Below are positions 58,147-64,000 of a DNA stretch of 64,000 nucleotides, one piece after another. The notes beneath the pieces were generated by a model, which saw only the letters and a list, made by a program, of their open reading frames with translations, was not told the DNA's origin and made no database searches. Positions within the stretch are counted from its first letter, which is position 1, and the number at the start of each line of letters is the position of its first letter. Position numbers and translations under genes: made by a program. Source of the stretch: Tindallia sp. (GTDB taxonomy: Bacteria > Bacillota > Clostridia > Peptostreptococcales > Tindalliaceae); assembly GCA_007134225.1 (NCBI GenBank), contig SLLE01000076.1, positions 1 through 64,000 on the forward strand, read 5' to 3'.

Positions 58147-59543
58147 TTCTGATTAAATTTCTGAACAAGTTTTTTAAAATGATTTCCTCTGGCTTCATAA
58201 TTTTCATACATATCCCAGCTGGCACAGGCAGGCGATAATAAGATAGTGTCACCAGGAAGCGCTTCCTCGCAAGCTGTCCTAAAGGCCTCTTCCAGATCGT
58301 CTGTTTTTATAGCCTCATAGAAACCAAGTTCTGAACATTTATGAGCCAATTTTTCCGCCGTTTCGCCATACACAATCACCTTTTTAACCCGCTTATCGAA
58401 GGCTTCAATAAATTCAGTAAAATCGTTACCTTTATCCATTCCACCTGCCAACAGGATGATTGGATCTTTGACAGACAAAATAGCTTTGATTGCCGCATCC
58501 GGATTGGTTGCTTTCGAATCATTAATGAAAGTAATCCCTTGGTTTATTTCTACCATTTCTATGCGGTGTTCAACCCCTCTAAATTTTTCCAGCGATTCCC
58601 GAATTGTCTCCAAAGGAACATTCATAACCCATGCCATTCCAACAGCTGCCATGGCATTTTCAAGATTATGATCACCCGGCAGTAAAATTTTTTCACGATC
58701 GATAATGATGGCACTCCTCTGATCGTCCTGAACAACCATCTTGCCATCTTTGATAAAGATACCTTTCTGCAAAGGTATGCAACGGCTAAAAAACATTAAT
58801 TCTGCCTTCAGTTTCGCTTTTTTTTCCATAAACTGCTTGCATATTTCATCGTCCGCATTAATCACTGCTACATCTTCAGCATTCTGATTAGAAAAAATTT
58901 TAAATTTCAGGTCAGCATAGTTTTCAATAGATTTATGTCGATTCAAATGATCCGGTGTTATGTTCAACAACGCAGCCACCTTTGGCTTGAAATCAATAAC
59001 TGTCTCGAGTTGAAAACTACTGATTTCCATAATGCAATAAGCATCCGCTGTCAAATTTTTTACTTTTGAAACGGCAGCGGTACCAATATTTCCAACTACT
59101 TCATGCTTGATTCCCGCTCTTTGCATCATATCGCCCAGCAATGCCGTAGTTGTAGTTTTACCGTTCGTTCCCGTTATGGCTGCAATAGGAGCATCCATAT
59201 GCCGGTATGCAAGTTCTATTTCACCAAGTACCGGCAAATCCCGTTTTATTGCTTCTTCGATAAACGGAAGCTTTAGCGAAATTCCCGGGGACAAAATAAT
59301 ATAATCCGGATTTCCTGCTTCTTCCAGCGTTTCAGGGTGTTTTCCGAAAATTCCGGTATAGGACACCGACTTCAGTTTGCTAAGTGTCGGCACAATTTCA
59401 TTCCTTGATTTTGCGTCATTGATGATAATCGCTGCGCTTTGTTCGGAAAAAAACCGAACCAGTGAAATACCGGTTATCCCAAGTCCTACAATCATTACTT
59501 TTTTTCCATTATATTTTTCAATTTGTTGGTTCATATCATCCAT
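58143..59543 (-). CDS. murD: UDP-N-acetylmuramoylalanine-D-glutamate ligase
   Basis: VMIVGLGITGISLVRFF, AITGTNGKTTTTALL, HRIEMVEINQGITFINDSKATNPDA; start within 59534-59552, not 59639. Confidence 0.95.
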   Translation of the reverse strand: MDDMNQQIEKYNGKKVMIVGLGITGISLVRFFSEQSAAIIINDAKSRNEIVPTLSKLKSVSYTGIFGKHPETLEEAGNPDYIILSPGISLKLPFIEEAIKRDLPVLGEIELAYRHMDAPIAAITGTNGKTTTTALLGDMMQRAGIKHEVVGNIGTAAVSKVKNLTADAYCIMEISSFQLETVIDFKPKVAALLNITPDHLNRHKSIENYADLKFKIFSNQNAEDVAVINADDEICKQFMEKKAKLKAELMFFSRCIPLQKGIFIKDGKMVVQDDQRSAIIIDREKILLPGDHNLENAMAAVGMAWVMNVPLETIRESLEKFRGVEHRIEMVEINQGITFINDSKATNPDAAIKAILSVKDPIILLAGGMDKGNDFTEFIEAFDKRVKKVIVYGETAEKLAHKCSELGFYEAIKTDDLEEAFRTACEEALPGDTILLSPACASWDMYENYEARGNHFKKLVQKFNQK

Positions 59544-59557
59544 ACCCTTCATGTTTA

Positions 59558-60520
59558 TTACTGAATACCGAGAATGCCTGCAAGACACAATATAACCGTC
59601 ACACCCCAAAAGACAGTCACAACTCTGGTTTCCGACCACCCGCCAAGTTCGAAGTGATGATGTAGTGGACTCATTCGAAGCACACGTTTTCCTGTCTTTT
59701 TGAACACAGCAACCTGGGTTATTACCGATAAGGTCTCAACAAAAAAGACACCTCCTACTATCGGCAACAACAACGTCAGATTTGTCGTAACGGCTAGTGC
59801 TGCAACAGCACCACCCAAGGCCAAAGATCCTGTGTCCCCCATAAATATTTTTGCAGGATATATATTGTATATAAGAAATCCAAGACAGGCACCGGAAATG
59901 GCTCCAGCAAACCACCCCAAATCTCTATATCCCATATGCCATGCGACAAGGCTAAAAAAGCCAGCAACAATGATAGTAACGCCGGAAGCCAGTCCATCCA
60001 ATCCATCTGTTAAGTTAACGCTGTTAACGGTTCCAATGATGACAAAAATTAAAAATGGAATCCACCATAAGCCCGGCTTAATGAACGTACGCAGGTATGG
60101 AACATATAACTCATTTGGTATGATATCCCATTTCATCGCGAAAAAAAGAAACAAAGAAGCCACCAAAAACTGTAATCCCATTTTTTGACTAACTCTCAGC
60201 CCAAGCGGTCTCTTTAAGACTACTTTGATATAATCGTCCAGAAATCCAATCATCGCAAATCCGATGAATGCAATTAATGTAACTTGCAGTTCCCGGGTTG
60301 CTTCTGAAAGGATCATTACTGCCGCAAGGCTGGAAGGTATTATGATCAACCCCCCCATCGTCGGGGTTCCTTGTTTTATCAAATGCGTCTGTGGACCATC
60401 TTCCCGTATACTTTGTCCTGCGTTCACCCTTCTCAACAGCGGAATCATGACGGGGCCTAAAATAGACGCAAAAACAAATCCAAGCAAAATCGAAAGAACC
60501 AGTGCTCTTTGCAATACCAA
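59558..60520 (-). CDS. mraY: Phospho-N-acetylmuramoyl-pentapeptide transferase
   Basis: GTPTMGGL, DDYIKV, NLTDGLDGLASG, FMGDTGSLALGG, HHHFELGG. Confidence 0.98.
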   Translation of the reverse strand: MVLQRALVLSILLGFVFASILGPVMIPLLRRVNAGQSIREDGPQTHLIKQGTPTMGGLIIIPSSLAAVMILSEATRELQVTLIAFIGFAMIGFLDDYIKVVLKRPLGLRVSQKMGLQFLVASLFLFFAMKWDIIPNELYVPYLRTFIKPGLWWIPFLIFVIIGTVNSVNLTDGLDGLASGVTIIVAGFFSLVAWHMGYRDLGWFAGAISGACLGFLIYNIYPAKIFMGDTGSLALGGAVAALAVTTNLTLLLPIVGGVFFVETLSVITQVAVFKKTGKRVLRMSPLHHHFELGGWSETRVVTVFWGVTVILCLAGILGIQ

Positions 60521-61918
60521 TTAACGTGCTCCTTCCTCAATGAGGTCAAAAATATTCTCTAAAGCCATCTTTCTTGATGCTTTTAATAATATCACATCTC
60601 CCTTTTGGATTAAATCTTTAAGTACAGCAGCTGCTTCTTTGTAGTCCTGGGTCTGTAGAATTTTATCTCTATTCATCCCCATCTTCTCCGACTCTATCGC
60701 CATCCATTCCGACAGTTGCCCTACCGTAATCAGTATATCAATTTTATGGTCCACTATTTCCCTGCCAATACTGCGATGAGCGTTTTCCGTATGTTTACCC
60801 AATTCAAACATATCGCCTAAAACTGCAATCTTACGCTTAGCTGGATAACGGCTGATAAAAAGTATTGCCGCTTTCATCGAATCAGGATTCGCGTTGTAGG
60901 CATCATTGATCACATCGGCACCTTGCAGGCGACATATTTCCATTCGCATACTCGTCGGTTTAAATGAATGTAAGCCATTTTGGATTTCATCATTTTCCAG
61001 TCCAAATAACAGCGCCAGTCTGATTGCAAATAATGCATTGTTGACATTATGTATTCCGGGATGAGCTACACAAAAGACATACTGGTCGGTAAGATTCGTT
61101 TTGAATTTAAACCCTTTTTGACCCAAATCTTCAATTTCCATCGCATAAAACACAGATTCCGTGTTTGTCCCCACTTTTTCAATTCGAAAGGGATGTTTAT
61201 GGTTTTTTCGCAAAAAATCAACAAATTCATCGTCTCCATTGATTAGCAACGTGCCATCCTTCTTCAATCCATCGGCAATTTCTTTTTTGGCTCTGGCAAT
61301 ATTCATCTGACTGCCCAGCTTTTCAATGTGAGCCATACCAATGTTAGTAATAACAGCGAAGTCAGGACATGCGATTTTGCTTAGTAAACGAATTTCACCC
61401 AGCCCAGACATTCCCATTTCAAGAACGGCAATCTCGTGTCGATCATTGAGAGCCATTATGCTCAAGGGTAATCCAATATGGTTATTGTAATTCCCTGGAT
61501 TTTTTAAGACCTGAAACTTTGATGACAAAACGGCTGCCAGCATATCTTTTGTTGTTGTCTTTCCATTGCTTCCGGTGATTGCTATCACTGGTATATCAAA
61601 TTCTCTTCGATATGCCGAAGCCATGTTTTCAAGCGCTTTCTGACAATCATCAACAGCAATCCCTATTATACCCTCTGGAATTTCGTCAGCTGGTAAAATA
61701 TCCGGCTGGAAGATACATGCCGTTGCACCCTGTTTTGCAGCATCTTCAATGAAGTGATGCCCATCCCACTGGCTTCCTTTTAGAGGGATAAAAATACTTC
61801 CCTTCCGACATTGCCTGGAATCGATGGTAACGTGATTGATCATACAGTATTCCGTTACCTCTGAACTCAAAGTTCCTTTTGCATACAAAGCAATTTTGTG
61901 AATACTCGTTTCTTTCAT
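60521..61918 (-). CDS. murF: UDP-N-acetylmuramoyl-tripeptide-D-Ala-D-Ala ligase
   Basis: AITGSNGKTTTKDMLAAVL, NNHIGLPLS, NDAYNANPDSMKAAI. Confidence 0.97.
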   Translation of the reverse strand: MKETSIHKIALYAKGTLSSEVTEYCMINHVTIDSRQCRKGSIFIPLKGSQWDGHHFIEDAAKQGATACIFQPDILPADEIPEGIIGIAVDDCQKALENMASAYRREFDIPVIAITGSNGKTTTKDMLAAVLSSKFQVLKNPGNYNNHIGLPLSIMALNDRHEIAVLEMGMSGLGEIRLLSKIACPDFAVITNIGMAHIEKLGSQMNIARAKKEIADGLKKDGTLLINGDDEFVDFLRKNHKHPFRIEKVGTNTESVFYAMEIEDLGQKGFKFKTNLTDQYVFCVAHPGIHNVNNALFAIRLALLFGLENDEIQNGLHSFKPTSMRMEICRLQGADVINDAYNANPDSMKAAILFISRYPAKRKIAVLGDMFELGKHTENAHRSIGREIVDHKIDILITVGQLSEWMAIESEKMGMNRDKILQTQDYKEAAAVLKDLIQKGDVILLKASRKMALENIFDLIEEGAR

Positions 61919-63381
61919 ATAATCTTTTCCTCTCTGGCAACTTCTATTGCAACTTCATAATCATCGAAATGATCTGTTTTATTGCCAATCGTCTGAGTTG
62001 TTTCGTGACCTTTTCCAGCGATCAAAATAATATCGTCTTCTTCCGCCAATAAAATCGCCTTTCGGATTGCCTCTCTTCTGCTTTCAACAATTTCATATTC
62101 GCTTTGAGTTTTTTTAATTCCATCTTCAATCATGCTTAAGATGTGATGCGGATCTTCAGAACGTGGGTTGTCTGAAGTTAGGATCGTATAATCGCTCAGT
62201 CTTCCAGATACTTGTCCCATTTTCTCTCTTTTTCCTCTGTCTCTGTCTCCTCCACATCCAAAAACGGTGATCACTCGTTTACCTGCAAATTGGCGAATTG
62301 CCTCCAGAACATTTTCCAAAGCATCCGTTGTGTGAGCGTAATCAACAATGACGCCAAAAGTGGTGAATTCATTTATGCGTTGGAATCGACCTGGAATTCC
62401 ACTGGTTTTTTCAAGCGCCTTGACTATATGCTCCTGAGACATTCCCATGGTGCGAGCGGCCGCAATCGCCGCCAAAGCATTATAAATGCTGAATTTTCCC
62501 GGTATCGACAGGTGAACCGTATGATTCATTCCCATTCCTGTCGCTGTAAAACGAATGCCTTTAAAATCCATGAAAATATTTGTTGCTTGAAGCGTGCACA
62601 CAGAATCCAGTCCATACGTAACCACCGGCACTTCAGAACCCTGAAGTGCTTTGGTTAGTCTGACCCCATATGGATCATCCAAATTAATGACATTTGCTTT
62701 TTTTGTCATGGTAAACAACTTTTTTTTCGCTTCATAATAATGCTCCGTTGTAGGATGAAAATCCAAATGGTCTTCTGTAAGATTTGTAAAAATTCCCACT
62801 TGAAACGTCGTTCCATTCACCCGATGCAGACTCAGAGAATGAGAAGAGACTTCCATGACACAAGTTTCAACTCGATTTTCCAACATAATTTTCAAGAGGT
62901 GCTGAAAGTCCGGCGACTCCGGAGTCGTTCTTTCAGTAGAAATCTCTTTGTTGCCTATCCAGTTGCTAATCGTTCCAATAAGACCCACATTTTTCTGCTC
63001 TTCTTCAAGTATTGCTTTTAAAAGATAAGTAATGGTCGTTTTTCCATTTGTTCCTGTAACGCCTATCAAATCCAAACTACGAGAAGGATTGCCATAAAAC
63101 TCTGCAGCCAAATTTGACATTGCTTTTCGGGCGTTTTTAACCTTTATAATGTTAACATCCTTGTTTATTTCCATCGGTTTTTCAACTATCAACGTTTTGG
63201 CCCCATTGCGAACAGCTTCGCCTGCAAATTCATGACCATCAGCCTTCAGGCCAGGAATGCACACGAAAACTGCATCCGGAACAGCTTTTCGAGAGTCATA
63301 TGTGATCAGTGTAACTTCTTCATCATGACAGTACTGTTCGACTTCATGTTCAATTCCAGCCAATAATTCTTTCAACTTCAT
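61915..63381 (-). CDS. murE: UDP-N-acetylmuramyl-tripeptide synthetase
   Basis: GVTGTNGKTTITYLLKAIL, DHLDFHPT, VDYAHTTDALENVL, DNPRSEDPHHI. Confidence 0.97.
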   Translation of the reverse strand: MKLKELLAGIEHEVEQYCHDEEVTLITYDSRKAVPDAVFVCIPGLKADGHEFAGEAVRNGAKTLIVEKPMEINKDVNIIKVKNARKAMSNLAAEFYGNPSRSLDLIGVTGTNGKTTITYLLKAILEEEQKNVGLIGTISNWIGNKEISTERTTPESPDFQHLLKIMLENRVETCVMEVSSHSLSLHRVNGTTFQVGIFTNLTEDHLDFHPTTEHYYEAKKKLFTMTKKANVINLDDPYGVRLTKALQGSEVPVVTYGLDSVCTLQATNIFMDFKGIRFTATGMGMNHTVHLSIPGKFSIYNALAAIAAARTMGMSQEHIVKALEKTSGIPGRFQRINEFTTFGVIVDYAHTTDALENVLEAIRQFAGKRVITVFGCGGDRDRGKREKMGQVSGRLSDYTILTSDNPRSEDPHHILSMIEDGIKKTQSEYEIVESRREAIRKAILLAEEDDIILIAGKGHETTQTIGNKTDHFDDYEVAIEVAREEKII

Positions 63382-63485
63382 ACCTATCCCCCCGTGTCAG
63401 TTCGCGTTGTTTGCAAACACAGATCACACAAACAGCTTCTCCATTATAATTTCTTTTGGGGCAAATTTCCAGCCTTTCATTAAAA

Positions 63486-64000
63486 TTATTCCGGCGCAAA
63501 ACGAACATTTATCAACGATCCAGGCTCCAACAATGTCCCTGGAGAAGGGCTTTGTTCAACAGCAAGTCCACTTCCTGTTATTTTCAATTGAAGATCTCGG
63601 GTTCCTATAATGGTATTTACTTCCCTGATCGTTTTGCCACGTAAGTCTGGTACCAGCACTAATCCTGTTGCATCTGCCTCGTAACTGGTATACGTTATGA
63701 TGCTGGAGTCTTGAGGCACAGTTGTCCCTGGCTTGGGGAATAAATCGACAACCACCGCATCTTCACCTAGAGAAGACTGAGTTTCCAGAACCATCTCCAG
63801 TTTGTGTTCGCTTAACAATGCATTGGCTTCTCTTACAGTCATATCTCTTATTTCAGGTACAATAACATCCAGATTCCTGTCTTCATCCTGTATTTCAGGT
63901 TTATATTCCAAATGCCTCAGTGCTTCTCTGAATATTTCCCCCGCAACAGGTGCTGCCACTTCACCACCATAATATGCGCCGGCACTTGGGTCATCGATTA
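63486..64000 (-). CDS. PASTA-domain penicillin-binding protein (SpoVD/FtsI-like), 5' part beyond window
   Basis: Minus strand enters at the window end as IDDPSAGAYYGGEVAAPVAGEIF followed by two PASTA repeats. Confidence 0.9.
   Translation of the reverse strand, partial: IDDPSAGAYYGGEVAAPVAGEIFREALRHLEYKPEIQDEDRNLDVIVPEIRDMTVREANALLSEHKLEMVLETQSSLGEDAVVVDLFPKPGTTVPQDSSIITYTSYEADATGLVLVPDLRGKTIREVNTIIGTRDLQLKITGSGLAVEQSPSPGTLLEPGSLINVRFAPE

Noticed and set aside
1-64000. CRISPR arrays, rRNA operons, prophage or complete defence islands
   Set aside because: No regularly spaced direct repeats, rRNA-like sequence, phage structural genes or defence gene sets were seen.

Overview
The window is a low-GC Firmicute (Clostridia-like) chromosomal segment, densely coding and mostly housekeeping. 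The right half carries division and cell-wall genes: a dcw cluster (spoVD/ftsI-like PBP, murE, murF, mraY, murD, ftsW, murG, ftsQ, two DUF881 genes, sbp, ftsZ), then nrdR, DUF512, der, plsY, gpsA, tRNA-Pro, and the ylm/sepF/divIVA/lspA/rluD cluster. The left half carries mutS2, recJ, mtaD, sir2, an AmmeMemoRadiSam locus, dnaJ-like/clpB, nnr and a 2-oxoacid:ferredoxin oxidoreductase. Main points of interest: (1) A three-gene + strand operon (3378-10614). It encodes a 1632-aa multidomain protein (HD phosphohydrolase, long helical region, NadD-like nucleotidylyltransferase, GNAT-like region, type I PRTase motif), a divergent lactate/malate-dehydrogenase-like protein, and a flavodoxin-fold protein. 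This is the best candidate for an undescribed nucleotide/redox-cofactor system. (2) A BCP-family peroxiredoxin split by an in-frame TGA exactly at the peroxidatic Cys (TPG-U-TTE), i.e. a likely selenoprotein missed by the ORF track. (3) A mosaic, BOX-like intergenic repeat family at three loci in both orientations, with G-U wobbles supporting one transcribed strand. (4) A polysaccharide deacetylase interrupted at an A9 tract. (5) A structured-RNA candidate upstream of a PyrD-like gene. (6) A CtsR operator upstream of dnaJ-like/clpB. All calls are from reading the sequence; no database search was run.
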